Below are positions 8,133 to 17,335 of a stretch of 64,000 nucleotides of DNA, in pieces; position 1 is the stretch's first letter, and the number at the start of each line of letters is the position of its first letter. The DNA is taken from NCBI RefSeq assembly GCF_015865035.1, contig NZ_JADZGI010000001.1:1240001-1304000 (forward strand), written 5' to 3'. The notes beneath the pieces were generated by a model, which was given only the letters and a program-made list of their open reading frames with translations, was not told the origin of the DNA and made no database searches. Source of the stretch: Novosphingobium aureum. GTDB taxonomy: Bacteria > Pseudomonadota > Alphaproteobacteria > Sphingomonadales > Sphingomonadaceae. The position numbers and the translations under genes were made by a program.

Positions 8133-9824
8133 ATGAATCAGATGGGAATGGGCGCTTTCGGAACCACGGCTTCGGCTGGCAGGGGCGAGGCTGACGCAGC
8201 GCATGGAACGGAGCGAGGCTCTTCGTGGCGCGAACCGATCGGTATCGTGCTCGAAATCGGCGGCTCTGGCAGTCGCATCGCCTTCGACCTTGGCCGTCTC
8301 AACGAGATTTCGAGCGATTCCGACCCTTCGGTTGCGCTCTCCGGCCAGGTCGGCAGCCAGGTCAAGGTGCGCGTCGGCAACGGCTGGCTTCTGGCGAGCG
8401 TGCGTAACCAGAAGCAGGCCAACGACGTGCCGGGCGGCATGGTTGCAGAAGTCGACTTCCTCGGTGAGGGCGACGAGGAACGCCTCACCGGACGTATCCA
8501 CGGCTTCCGCCGTGGTGTCACGCTCTACCCGATTCCGGGCGCACTGGTTTACCCCGCGACCAGCGAGGATCTGAGCCAGATCTACGCCAGCGACGGGCGT
8601 GCCAGCATCTCGGTGGGCAAGGTCTTCCCGACCAAGGACATCCGCGCGGGCCTCTACGTCGATGCGCTGCTGGGCAAGCACTTCGCACTGCTCGGCTCCA
8701 CCGGTACCGGCAAGTCGACCAGCGCTGCGCTGATCCTGCATCGTATCTGCGAGCACGCGCCCGAGGGGCACGTGATCATGATCGACCCGCACGGCGAATA
8801 TTCCTCGGCCTTTCGCAGCACCGGCATGTTGCTCGACGTGACCAACCTGCAGATGCCGTACTGGCTGATGAACTTCGAGGAGCACTGCGAGATCCTGCTC
8901 ACCTCGCGCGGGGACGATCGCCAGCTCGATTCCGAGATCCTGGGCAAGTGTCTGCTCGAGGCCCGTTCGAAGAACCGGCTGGCAGAGCAGATCGGCAAGA
9001 TCACGGTCGACTCGCCGATTCCCTACCTGCTCTCCGACCTTTCGGCGTCGCTCGCCAACGCCATGGGCAAGCTCGACAAGGGCCACTCCAGCGCGCCTTA
9101 CATGCGCATCCGCAACCGGCTGGACGAGCTCAAGGGTGACCCGCGTTACCAGTTCATGTTCTCGGGGATGCTTGTTGGCGACACCATGGCCGACTTCATC
9201 ACCCGCATCTTCCGCCTGCCTTCGAACGGACGCCCGATCTCGATTATCGACGTCTCGGGCGTGCCGACCGAGATCACCAGCACGGTGGTCGCGGTGCTCT
9301 CGCGCCTGGTCTTCGACTTCGCAGTCTGGGGCCGCGAGGAGCAAACCCGCCCGATCCTGCTGGTCTGCGAGGAAGCCCACCGCTACGTGCCGAGCGAGAA
9401 GCATGCCGACGGCTCTTCGGTTGGCCGTATCCTTTCGCGCATCGCCAAGGAGGGCCGTAAGTACGGCATCTCGCTCGGCCTCATCACCCAGCGACCCTCC
9501 GACCTTGCCGAGGGCGTGCTCTCGCAGTGCGGCACGATCATCTCGATGCGCCTCAACAACGACCGCGACCAGGCCTTCGTGCGCGCTGCCATGCCCGAGG
9601 GCGCACGCGGGTTCCTCGACTCGATCCCGGCGCTGCGCAACCGCGAGTGCATCATCTGCGGCGAGGGTACCGCGATCCCGATGCGCGTGCGCTTCGACGA
9701 TCTCGAGGAATACAAGCGTCCGGCCTCGGCCGACCCCTCGTTCTCGCAGTTGTGGAGCCATGCTGGCGGCGAGGAAGAGCAGGTCCACCGCACCGTCCAG
9801 CGCTGGCGCACGCAGGGGCGCTGA
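8133..9824 (+). CDS. HerA-like DUF87 ATPase
   Basis: The 563-residue protein opens with a barrel-like domain (about residues 35-150) and continues with a hexameric FtsK/HerA-type ATPase core. Walker A is GSTGTGKST near residue 190; MIDPHGEYS follows. The Walker B-like ILLVCEEAHRYVP and a sensor-like LGLITQRPSDL lie in the last third. HerA proteins are DNA translocases that work with the NurA nuclease in end resection, but bacterial DUF87 stand-alone members are uncharacterised and no nuclease gene adjoins it. It is preceded by 109 bases containing an AT-rich promoter-like stretch near 8070. Confidence 0.8.
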   Translation: MNQMGMGAFGTTASAGRGEADAAHGTERGSSWREPIGIVLEIGGSGSRIAFDLGRLNEISSDSDPSVALSGQVGSQVKVRVGNGWLLASVRNQKQANDVPGGMVAEVDFLGEGDEERLTGRIHGFRRGVTLYPIPGALVYPATSEDLSQIYASDGRASISVGKVFPTKDIRAGLYVDALLGKHFALLGSTGTGKSTSAALILHRICEHAPEGHVIMIDPHGEYSSAFRSTGMLLDVTNLQMPYWLMNFEEHCEILLTSRGDDRQLDSEILGKCLLEARSKNRLAEQIGKITVDSPIPYLLSDLSASLANAMGKLDKGHSSAPYMRIRNRLDELKGDPRYQFMFSGMLVGDTMADFITRIFRLPSNGRPISIIDVSGVPTEITSTVVAVLSRLVFDFAVWGREEQTRPILLVCEEAHRYVPSEKHADGSSVGRILSRIAKEGRKYGISLGLITQRPSDLAEGVLSQCGTIISMRLNNDRDQAFVRAAMPEGARGFLDSIPALRNRECIICGEGTAIPMRVRFDDLEEYKRPASADPSFSQLWSHAGGEEEQVHRTVQRWRTQGR

Positions 9825-9848
9825 CAGCGCCCCGCGCGGCCCGGCCGG

Positions 9849-11264
9849 TCAGTCGACCATGCGCCACTTCGCAAGGTAGAAGTACGCGTAGGTCAGGCCG
9901 ACCGTCACCACCGATCCCACCGGAAACGACCACCAGACCGCGTCGCCGCCGAGCCTCGGGTACATTAGGTAGTAGAACCCGAAACGGCCGGGGAACAGAC
10001 CGATGAACATGATCACCAGCGGCATGAAGACCACGCCATAGGCGCGGAAGGTGCCCTGCAGGATCATCGTCACCGAGACGATCACGAAGCTGGCGGTGCA
10101 TACCAACTGGATGTGCTGCGCGATCGGCATCGCCGGGCTGTCCCCGCCGAGGAACAGCGCGAGCAGCGGACGGTCGAAGCCGACGATCAGGGCTGCGAGC
10201 GCGGTCGTCAGCGCGAGGTTGGTGATCATGCCGACGCGAGTGACCTCGTCCACGCGGGCATGGTCGTGCGCGCCGATCGACTGGGCGACCATGGCGCTGA
10301 CCGCCGTGCCCATCGCGAAGGGGGGCATCTGCAGGTAGTTCCAAAGTTGCAGCGATGCGCCGTAGGCGGCCGAAGCGTTGAGGCCCTCGCGGTTGACGAG
10401 GCCGATCATGATCAGGCCGGCTGAGGAGACGAGCAGCATCTGCGCGCCCATCGGCAGGCCCTTGGTGACGATGAAGGCGAGTTCGTCGGACTTGGGCAGA
10501 AGATAGCGCAGTTCCTCGCCGCGCAGGCGCATCGGCAGGTTCTGGCGGTAGATGCGCCAGACCTGGAAGACGAGGCCGCCGAAGTTGGCGATTGCCGTGG
10601 CGACGGCCGAGCCTGCGATACCCATGCCAGGCACCGGCCCGGCGCCCATGATCAGCAGCGGGTTGAGCGCGATGTCGAGCAGCACGGTCATGATCATGGC
10701 GTAGAGCGGGGTGCGCGAATCGCCCGCGCCGCGCATGCCCATCGAGACCATCATCGAGACCGAGCCGAAGGGCAGGGTGACGAAGATCACCTTGAGGTAG
10801 GCGAGCGCCTGGAACTTGCTCTCGCCCGGCGTTCCCATCGCGTCGAGCAGGGGCTCGGCGAAGAACCAGCCGGCGATGCCGACAAGCGCGGCGACGAGGC
10901 TGCAGAAGCCAACCCCGCTGCCGAAGGTGCGCCGCGCGGCATCGAGGTCGCGCGCGCCGAAGCTCTGTCCGACACGCACCGTGGTCGCCATCGAGAAGCC
11001 GAAGACCGCGGCAAAGAGCAGGAACATGATGACGTTGGCATTCGCGGTCGCGGCCAGCGCGCTCTCGCCGATCAGCCGCCCGACCCAGATCGCGTTGATC
11101 GATCCGTTGAGCGTCTGGAGGACGTTCGAGATCAGCATCGGGATCGAGAAGAGCATCAGCGTCTTGAGGATCGGACCGCTGGTGAGGTCGCCCTGCATCG
11201 GTGCGGGCCGTTCCATTTCGGCCGGTTCCATCTCGCCCTCAGGGATCGGCGATGCTTCGTTCAT
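9849..11264 (-). CDS. MATE family efflux transporter
   Basis: A 471-residue protein with twelve predicted membrane helices in two related six-helix halves, the normal size for MATE exporters (drug or metabolite/cation antiport across the inner membrane). Recognisable pieces are TLMLFSIPMLISNVLQTLNG near the N-terminus, AIWVGRLIGESALAA and the paired VRVGQSFGARD segment. The ATG at 11264 was chosen over a 65-residue in-frame extension that has no family resemblance and overlaps queE. The first 25 residues are acidic and Pro-rich. queE lies immediately upstream on the same strand (16 bases), so the two may be co-transcribed. Confidence 0.88.
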   Translation of the reverse strand: MNEASPIPEGEMEPAEMERPAPMQGDLTSGPILKTLMLFSIPMLISNVLQTLNGSINAIWVGRLIGESALAATANANVIMFLLFAAVFGFSMATTVRVGQSFGARDLDAARRTFGSGVGFCSLVAALVGIAGWFFAEPLLDAMGTPGESKFQALAYLKVIFVTLPFGSVSMMVSMGMRGAGDSRTPLYAMIMTVLLDIALNPLLIMGAGPVPGMGIAGSAVATAIANFGGLVFQVWRIYRQNLPMRLRGEELRYLLPKSDELAFIVTKGLPMGAQMLLVSSAGLIMIGLVNREGLNASAAYGASLQLWNYLQMPPFAMGTAVSAMVAQSIGAHDHARVDEVTRVGMITNLALTTALAALIVGFDRPLLALFLGGDSPAMPIAQHIQLVCTASFVIVSVTMILQGTFRAYGVVFMPLVIMFIGLFPGRFGFYYLMYPRLGGDAVWWSFPVGSVVTVGLTYAYFYLAKWRMVD

Positions 11265-11280
11265 GTGTCCCCCAAACCCC

Positions 11281-12024
11281 TCAGGTGCCGCGCGTGTCAC
11301 CCCACAGGTGGATGTGGAGCCGGTCGGTAAAGGCGAACCCGTGCGCGGCGCATAGGTCCCCCAGCCAGCGCGAGCGCTCGCGCAATGTCGTGCTGTCGCG
11401 GCCCTCGGGCATGAGGAACACGCGTTCGGGCACGATGTCGTAGCTCGCCACGAGGCCAAGCACTTCGTCGAGATCTGACCGCTCGGCGATCACGAACTTG
11501 AAGAAGGCGCGCGGGTCTGCGGCGTAGGCGGCGAGACGTTCGGGCACGAGCGCGAGGCTGGCCGGATTGCCGCTGTGCGCGAGCTTGGGGCTGACGTTGA
11601 ACTGGTCGATCAGCGGATCGAGCGCGGGATGCGGGGCGACCGAACCGTTGGTCTCGATCTCGACGTGGAAGCCGGGGCGCAGGGCCTTGAGCGCGCTCAC
11701 CATGCGCGCCAGCGCCGCGCCCTGCAGCAGCGGCTCGCCGCCGGTGAGCACGAGCCGGTCGGGCGAGAGCGCGGCGACGCGCCGCGCGACCTCGGCCTCA
11801 TCGAGCTTCACCTGGTTGTCCTCGCGCGCGAAGTCGAGCGCGTCGTCGTGGGGGCGATTGTCGCCGGTGAAGCGCCAGGTGTAGGCGGTGTCGCACCAGT
11901 GGCAGGCGAGGTTGCAGCGCGAGAGCCGCACGAAGGTGCTCGGCCTGCCCATGCTCGCGCCTTCGCCTTGCAGCGAGGCGAAGATTTCCGGTTCACCCGG
12001 CGTGGTGGTGGCGAGGGTCAGCAT
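11281..12024 (-). CDS. queE: 7-carboxy-7-deazaguanine synthase QueE (radical SAM)
   Basis: QueE converts 6-carboxy-tetrahydropterin to 7-carboxy-7-deazaguanine on the way to queuosine in tRNA. The 247-residue protein has the radical-SAM cluster cysteines C37, C41 and C44 in the CxxxCxxC spacing (CNLACHWC), an SLQGEGASMG segment before them, and the SAM-binding TGGEPLLQ with ETNGS later. Length and motif order fit the family. It probably forms a short transcription unit with the MATE gene. No other queuosine gene lies in the window and I saw no preQ1 riboswitch ahead of it. Confidence 0.93.
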   Translation of the reverse strand: MLTLATTTPGEPEIFASLQGEGASMGRPSTFVRLSRCNLACHWCDTAYTWRFTGDNRPHDDALDFAREDNQVKLDEAEVARRVAALSPDRLVLTGGEPLLQGAALARMVSALKALRPGFHVEIETNGSVAPHPALDPLIDQFNVSPKLAHSGNPASLALVPERLAAYAADPRAFFKFVIAERSDLDEVLGLVASYDIVPERVFLMPEGRDSTTLRERSRWLGDLCAAHGFAFTDRLHIHLWGDTRGT

Positions 12025-12415
12025 GGGCGTTCGGCGGTCTGGATGAGGTCAGGTTGACACAGTTGACACGGTACAGGCGCAAAAGCCTCGAGCCCGCCCA
12101 TGCGGCGCTTTTGCAGGCACATGCAAGCGAAATCGCGGCGGGAGCGGAGGGAGGGGGGAGGCATCGCCGCCACTGTGTCAGGTTCGGGGCCTGTAGGAAA
12201 ACGCTTCGTGGCGTTCGTGGTGCGGGCCGGGGTGTCTTGGTGCATTGGATCCCCGCCTTCGCGGGGATGACGAGTGGCGGCGAAGGACACGACTGGGGAA
12301 GCGGCCCGCCAGTACCGGCGGGCGCGTGTGTCGGTGGGAGACAAGCAGGGCGCCGGGATGGCGCTTCGCCCCCCAGGGCAGGAGCGGTGGAGCCGCATGG
12401 CTCCCCCGTAGCGTG
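12025..12415. other. Intergenic region between queE and the end of valS
   Basis: This 391-base gap has no credible gene. It holds a tight direct repeat GTTGACAC at 12053-12060 and 12062-12069, with a related ACTGTGTCA copy near 12171; a REP-like hairpin element at 12245-12273; and a GGAGCC/GGCTCC hairpin at 12389-12404 that may end valS transcription. Confidence 0.6.
12245..12273 (+). repeat. REP-like short palindromic repeat
   Basis: The hairpin ATCCCCGCCTTCGCGGGGAT with flanking TTGG and GACGA is a form of a short palindromic repeat common in intergenic DNA of Sphingomonadales and other Proteobacteria. A second, diverged copy in the opposite orientation lies at 37777-37805. Confidence 0.7.
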
Positions 12416-15127
12416 TCAGCCCAGACGTTCGAGCGCGGCGGCGAGCCTTGCCGCCTCGGCGGTGTGGTGGGCGTGGTCGGCGCGTGCCTTCTCGACGGCC
12501 TCGGGCTTCGCCTTCTCGACGAACTTGGGGTTCGAGAGGCGGCCGTCGAGCGACTTGGCTTCCTTCTCGGAAGCGGCCAGTGCCTTCTCGAGGCGGGTCT
12601 TCTCGGCGGCGATGTCGATCACGCCCTCGAGCGGGATTGCCAGCATCGCATCGCCCGCGCCGACCTGCAGGACGGGCCCTGCGGGGGCTGCCTCGAAGTG
12701 GATCGCATCGAGGCGGGCAAGGCGGTCGATCACGGTCGCATTGGCGCCGATGATCGCGCGGGTCGCGTCCGAGACGTCGGCGACATAGGCGGTGAGGCGC
12801 GCGCCGGGCGCGATGCCCAGTTCCGCCTTGGCCCCGCGCAGGTTGCCGATGAGCGCGATCAGCCACTCGACCTCGGCCTTGGCTTCGGCATCGACCGAAG
12901 CCTCGGGGGCGGGCCAGGCCGAGACGATCAGCTCTGCCTCGCGCGCGCCCATCTTCGACCACAGCTCTTCGGTGACGAAGGGCATGAAGGGGTGGAGCAT
13001 GACGAGGATCTGGTCGAGCACCCAGCCGGCGACCTGCTTGGTCTCCTCGTCGAAGTTGCCCTTCACCAGCTCGATGTACCAGTCGCAGAAGTTGTCCCAC
13101 ACGAAGTGGTAGATCGCGTTGGCGGCGGCATCGAAGCGCAGGTCGGCCATGGCCTTGTCGAGCTCGGCGACGGTCTCGACGACCTCGCCGATGATCCAGC
13201 GGTTGACCGCCGAGTTCGCCTTGGGCGCTGCGACCGAGGTCGAGGCGACGATGCCGTTCGACTGGCAGAAGCGCGCGGCGTTCCACAGCTTCGTGGCGAA
13301 GTTGCGGTAACCCTCGACGCGCTTGTCATCCATCTTGATGTCGCGGCCCTGGCTTTCCATGGCGGCCATGAAGAAGCGCAGCGCATCGGCGCCGTACTGG
13401 TCGATGAGGCCCAGCGGATCGACCACGTTGCCCTTCGACTTCGACATCTTCGCGCCGTCGGATGCGCGCACGAGGCCGTGGAGGTAGAGCTTCTTCCATG
13501 GCACCTCGTCCATGAAGTGGATGCCCTGCATCGCCATGCGCGCGCACCAGAAGAAGAGGATGTCGAAGCCCGAGATCAGCAGATCGTTGGGGTAGTGCTT
13601 GGCGAGGAGGTCGGTCTTCTCGGGCCAGCCGAGCGTGGCGAAAGGCCAGAGCGCCGAGGAGAACCAGGTGTCGAGCACGTCCTCGTCGCGGGTGAGGGCC
13701 TTGCTGCCCGCGAGCGCCTGAGCCTCTTCCTCGGTCTCGGCGACGAAGACCTCGCCGTCCTCGGTGTACCACGCCGGAATGCGGTGGCCCCACCAGAGCT
13801 GGCGCGACACGCACCAGGGCTGGATGTTCTCCATCCAGTTGAAATAGGTCTTCTCCCAGGTCTTGGGGACGACCTCGATCGCGCCGTCGCGTACAGCCGC
13901 AATGGCGGGCTGGGCGAGGGTGGCGGCATCGACGTACCACTGGTCGGTCAGCCAGGGCTCGATCACAACGCCGCCGCGGTCACCGAAAGGCGTCTGGATC
14001 GTGCGCGGTTCCGCATCGTGCTCGGTGGTCTCGGTCTCGCCGTCCTTGGTCTTGGTGGTGACGACATGGGGGATGAGGAAGCCCAGTTCCTTCATCTCGG
14101 CGACGATCGCCTCGCGCGCGGCGAAGCGTTCCATGCCAATGTACTTGGCGGGGACGAGGCCGTCTTCGGTCTGCACCACGTTCGCATCGGCGTCGAACAT
14201 GTTGAGCATTTCCGACGCCTTGAAGCCGGCGCGCTTGCCCACCTCGAAGTCGTTGAAGTCATGCCCCGGCGTGATCTTCACCGCGCCCGAACCCAGTTCG
14301 GGATCGGCGTGCTCGTCGGCGACGATCTGGAAGCGGCGCCCGGTGATCGGCTGCAGGATCTCCTTGCCGATGACCGACTTGTAGCGCTCGTCCTCGGCGT
14401 TCACGGCCACGGCCATGTCGGCCAGCATCGTCTCGGGACGCGTGGTGGCGACCTCGATGAAGTCCTGCCCGTTGTCGAGGGTCACGCCATCGGCGAGCGG
14501 GTACTTGAAGTGCCAGAAGCCGCCCTTGATCTCGCGGGTCTCGACTTCGAGGTCCGAGATCGCGGTCTTGAGCTTGGGGTCCCAGTTCACGAGGCGCTTG
14601 TCGCGGTAGATCAGGCCCTGCTTGTGCAGCTCGACGAAGACCTTGACCACGGCCTTGGTGAAGTGCGGGTCCATGGTGAACTGCTCACGGCTCCAGTCCA
14701 TGGAACAGCCGAGGCGGCGCAGCTGGCGGGTGATCGTGCCGCCGCTCTCGCCCTTCCATTCCCAGACCTTGGAAACGAAGTCCTCGCGCGAATAGTTGGT
14801 GCGCTTGTCCTGCTTCGCCTCGAGCTGGCGTTCGACCACCATCTGCGTGGCGATACCGGCGTGGTCGGTGCCCACGACCCACAGCGCGTCCTTGCCCTTG
14901 AGGCGCTCGTGACGGATCACGATGTCCTGCAGCGTGTTGTCGAGCGCGTGGCCGATGTGCAGGCTACCCGTCACGTTCGGCGGCGGGTTGACGATGGTGA
15001 AGGGCGCAGCGTCGGGGCGCTCGGGGCGGAACAGGCCCTTGTCTTCCCAGTGGCGATACCACTGGGCCTCGATCGCGGCAGGATCGAAAGTCTTGTCGAG
15101 GGCGGTTTCGGGCGATTGGTCGGTCAT
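12416..15127 (-). CDS. valS: Valyl-tRNA synthetase
   Basis: This 903-residue class I synthetase charges tRNA-Val and edits mischarged threonine. The HIGH motif appears as PPNVTGSLHIGHAL near residue 45, and KMSKSKGN marks the second active-site motif. The editing domain (GTDHAGIATQ, then TTRPETMLADMAVAV) and a C-terminal coiled coil (EKTRLEKALAASEKEAKSLDGR, near the end) are present, so it is full length. The ATG at 15127 gives MTDQSPET; a longer in-frame reading to 15334 is untranslatable-looking sequence and was rejected. It is divergent from the Mla-type operon. Confidence 0.97.
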   Translation of the reverse strand: MTDQSPETALDKTFDPAAIEAQWYRHWEDKGLFRPERPDAAPFTIVNPPPNVTGSLHIGHALDNTLQDIVIRHERLKGKDALWVVGTDHAGIATQMVVERQLEAKQDKRTNYSREDFVSKVWEWKGESGGTITRQLRRLGCSMDWSREQFTMDPHFTKAVVKVFVELHKQGLIYRDKRLVNWDPKLKTAISDLEVETREIKGGFWHFKYPLADGVTLDNGQDFIEVATTRPETMLADMAVAVNAEDERYKSVIGKEILQPITGRRFQIVADEHADPELGSGAVKITPGHDFNDFEVGKRAGFKASEMLNMFDADANVVQTEDGLVPAKYIGMERFAAREAIVAEMKELGFLIPHVVTTKTKDGETETTEHDAEPRTIQTPFGDRGGVVIEPWLTDQWYVDAATLAQPAIAAVRDGAIEVVPKTWEKTYFNWMENIQPWCVSRQLWWGHRIPAWYTEDGEVFVAETEEEAQALAGSKALTRDEDVLDTWFSSALWPFATLGWPEKTDLLAKHYPNDLLISGFDILFFWCARMAMQGIHFMDEVPWKKLYLHGLVRASDGAKMSKSKGNVVDPLGLIDQYGADALRFFMAAMESQGRDIKMDDKRVEGYRNFATKLWNAARFCQSNGIVASTSVAAPKANSAVNRWIIGEVVETVAELDKAMADLRFDAAANAIYHFVWDNFCDWYIELVKGNFDEETKQVAGWVLDQILVMLHPFMPFVTEELWSKMGAREAELIVSAWPAPEASVDAEAKAEVEWLIALIGNLRGAKAELGIAPGARLTAYVADVSDATRAIIGANATVIDRLARLDAIHFEAAPAGPVLQVGAGDAMLAIPLEGVIDIAAEKTRLEKALAASEKEAKSLDGRLSNPKFVEKAKPEAVEKARADHAHHTAEAARLAAALERLG

Positions 15128-15345
15128 GGCGCCGCGCTTTGCCAGCGAGTGCGTCGCCGTGCAAGCGGGCAGTGCGGGCTGGGCTTGCCGGTCCGCAAGG
15201 GGTTGCGCCGCAAGGCGGAGGCGAATAGCGCCACGATTTCGCCACGTGGCCATGTCACAAGCGGCGCGAAACAGATGATAACACGGTTCGTCGCAGGCCC
15301 GGAACTTCTTGCCGGACCACAGATTATTCCCCAATACGAGCGTAC

Positions 15346-16458
15346 ATGAGAGACTGGGCAGACTTCACGGTGTCGGAGAACGACGAGGGCGCGGCGCCGA
15401 CGCTGGTGCTGCGCGGGGCGCTGCGCGTCCACTCGCTCGGCGATCTCGACCGCAGGCTCGAGGCGCTGCACGGCTCCTATTCGCGGGTCGACCTTTCGGG
15501 TGTCACCGACATCGACACTACCGGCGCATGGCTGGTGCTGCAAAGCGCCAACGAGCGCGGCATGGAGATCGTCGGCGCGAGCGAGAAGGCAGAGCGCCTC
15601 TTCGCCGCGATCGGCAGCGCGGGCGACAAGCAGCCCGAGCCCGAGGCGCCATCGCTGCTCACCCGCACCGTGGGCGAGTTCGGCGAAGTGGTGAAGGGCT
15701 GGGGTGCCGGTTTCCTGCGCGTCCTCGCGTTTCTGGGCGAACTGATGGTCTCGCTCGCGACGATGGTACGCCATCCGCGGCGCATTCGCGGCAAGGCGCT
15801 GGTCCACCACATGCAGCACGTGGGCGTGAATTCGCTGTGGATCGTGGGCCTGATGAGCTTTCTCATCGGCATCGTCATCGCCCAGCAGGGCGCGGTGCAG
15901 CTCGCCCAGTTCGGCGCCGAGATCTACACCATCAACCTCACCGGGCGCCTCTCGATGCGCGAACTGGGCATCCTGATGACCGCGATCATGGTCGCGGGGC
16001 GCTCGGGCTCGGCCTTCGCCGCGCAGATCGGCACGATGAAGCTGACCGAGGAAGTCGACGCGATGCGCACGATCGGCGTCTCGCCGATGGAGGCGCTGGT
16101 GGTGCCGCGCGTGCTCGCGGCGATCTTCATGATGCCGCTCCTCGGTTTCTACTCGGCGGTGGTGGCGATCATCGGCGGCGCGTTCATCTCGAACTTCGCG
16201 CTCGACATTCCCTTCTTCACCTTCCTGCGCCGCATCCAGGAGGTCGTGCCGATCACCGACGTGTGGATCGGCCTGATCAAGGCGCCGGTCTTCGCGCTGA
16301 TCGTCGCGATGGCAGGCTGCTACCAGGGCATGCAGGTCTCGGGCAACGCCGAGGAAGTGGGCGGGCGCACCACGCAGGCGGTGGTCACCGCGATCTTCAC
16401 GGTGATCGTGCTCGACGCCTTCTTCGCCATCTTCTTCACCGAGATCGGCTGGAAATGA
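15346..16458 (+). CDS. MlaE-type ABC transporter permease with fused N-terminal STAS (MlaB-like) domain
   Basis: This 370-residue protein joins two functions that are separate in E. coli. Residues 1-85 form a STAS domain (LVLRGALRVHSLGDLDRRL, then VDLSGVTDIDTTGAWLV), and residues 110-370 form the MlaE permease with about five helices and the conserved segment RSGSAFAAQIGTMK followed by EEVDAMRTIGVSP. It belongs to the inner-membrane complex moving phospholipids or other hydrophobic molecules between inner and outer membranes. The stop overlaps the next gene's ATG (ATGA). The gene leads the four-gene operon 15346-18954. Confidence 0.92.
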   Translation: MRDWADFTVSENDEGAAPTLVLRGALRVHSLGDLDRRLEALHGSYSRVDLSGVTDIDTTGAWLVLQSANERGMEIVGASEKAERLFAAIGSAGDKQPEPEAPSLLTRTVGEFGEVVKGWGAGFLRVLAFLGELMVSLATMVRHPRRIRGKALVHHMQHVGVNSLWIVGLMSFLIGIVIAQQGAVQLAQFGAEIYTINLTGRLSMRELGILMTAIMVAGRSGSAFAAQIGTMKLTEEVDAMRTIGVSPMEALVVPRVLAAIFMMPLLGFYSAVVAIIGGAFISNFALDIPFFTFLRRIQEVVPITDVWIGLIKAPVFALIVAMAGCYQGMQVSGNAEEVGGRTTQAVVTAIFTVIVLDAFFAIFFTEIGWK

Positions 16459-17324
16459 GCGAGACCATGGACCAGCACCACGCGACGAGCGCCCAGTTCG
16501 AGGACGGCGACGATTTCCCGATCCGCGTCGATGGCTTGCGCAACGCCTTTGGCGAGCACGTCATCCACGAGGACCTCTCGCTGCGCGTCAGGCGCGGCGA
16601 GGTGCTCGGCGTGGTCGGCGGCTCGGGCACCGGCAAGTCGGTGCTGATGCGCTCGATCATCGGGTTGCAGCAGCCCGCCGCCGGCGAGATCGAGGTGCTC
16701 GGCCGCGACATGATGGCCGATGGCGACGGCGAGGAAATCGACATCCGCTCGCGCTGGGGCGTGCTGTTCCAGGGCGGTGCGCTGTTCTCGACGCTCACTG
16801 TGGGCGAGAACGTCGAGGTCCCGCTCAAGCAGTTCTACCCCGAGATTTCGGACGAGCTGCGCCGCGAGATCGCGCGCTTCAAGGTGCGCCTTTCGGGGCT
16901 GCCCGACGAGGCCGCGTTCAAATATCCGAGCGAGCTTTCGGGCGGCATGAAGAAGCGCGCAGGCCTCGCCCGCGCGCTCGCGCTCGACCCCGAGCTGCTC
17001 TTCCTCGACGAGCCCACCGCCGGGCTCGACCCGATTGGCGCTGCCGCCTTCGACAGCCTCACGCGCGAGCTCAAGGAGACGCTCGGGCTTACCGTGTTCC
17101 TGATCACCCACGATCTCGACACGCTCTACGCGATCTGCGACCGGGTGGCGGTGCTGGCGGACAAGAAGGTCATCGCCATCGGCACCATCCCCGAGCTGCT
17201 CGCGCTCGACCATCCGTGGATACAGGAATATTTCAACGGCCCGCGCGGCCGTGCGGCGCTGGCGGCCAAGGGCGATCCCGAAGTGGATTCGAACCTTGGC
17301 GATACGACCGGCGCCGGGGCATAA
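16455..17324 (+). CDS. MlaF-type ABC transporter ATP-binding protein
   Basis: This 289-residue ATPase should power the MlaE permease encoded just before it, with which it overlaps by four bases. It has Walker A GGSGTGKS at residues 55-62, the signature LSGGMKKRAGLARA, Walker B LLFLDEPTAGLDP and the switch histidine in LITHDLDT. The GGMKKR version of the signature is typical of the Mla group. A C-terminal tail of about 25 residues follows the nucleotide-binding core, in which an IQEYFNGPRGRA segment resembles the MlaF extension that binds MlaB. Confidence 0.93.
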   Translation: MSETMDQHHATSAQFEDGDDFPIRVDGLRNAFGEHVIHEDLSLRVRRGEVLGVVGGSGTGKSVLMRSIIGLQQPAAGEIEVLGRDMMADGDGEEIDIRSRWGVLFQGGALFSTLTVGENVEVPLKQFYPEISDELRREIARFKVRLSGLPDEAAFKYPSELSGGMKKRAGLARALALDPELLFLDEPTAGLDPIGAAAFDSLTRELKETLGLTVFLITHDLDTLYAICDRVAVLADKKVIAIGTIPELLALDHPWIQEYFNGPRGRAALAAKGDPEVDSNLGDTTGAGA

Positions 17325-17335
17325 GGCAAGAGGAC

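Noticed and set aside
12245..15349. A plus-strand open frame of more than 1000 codons lying opposite valS
   Set aside because: It is the reverse-complement shadow of a GC-rich, strongly conserved synthetase gene. Its composition (long Val/Leu/Asp/Arg-rich runs) has no family features.
17281..17300. A GATTCGAACC stretch that resembles the T-loop region of a tRNA gene
   Set aside because: It is inside the coding sequence of the MlaF-type ATPase (residues EVDSN), with no acceptor or anticodon stem around it.
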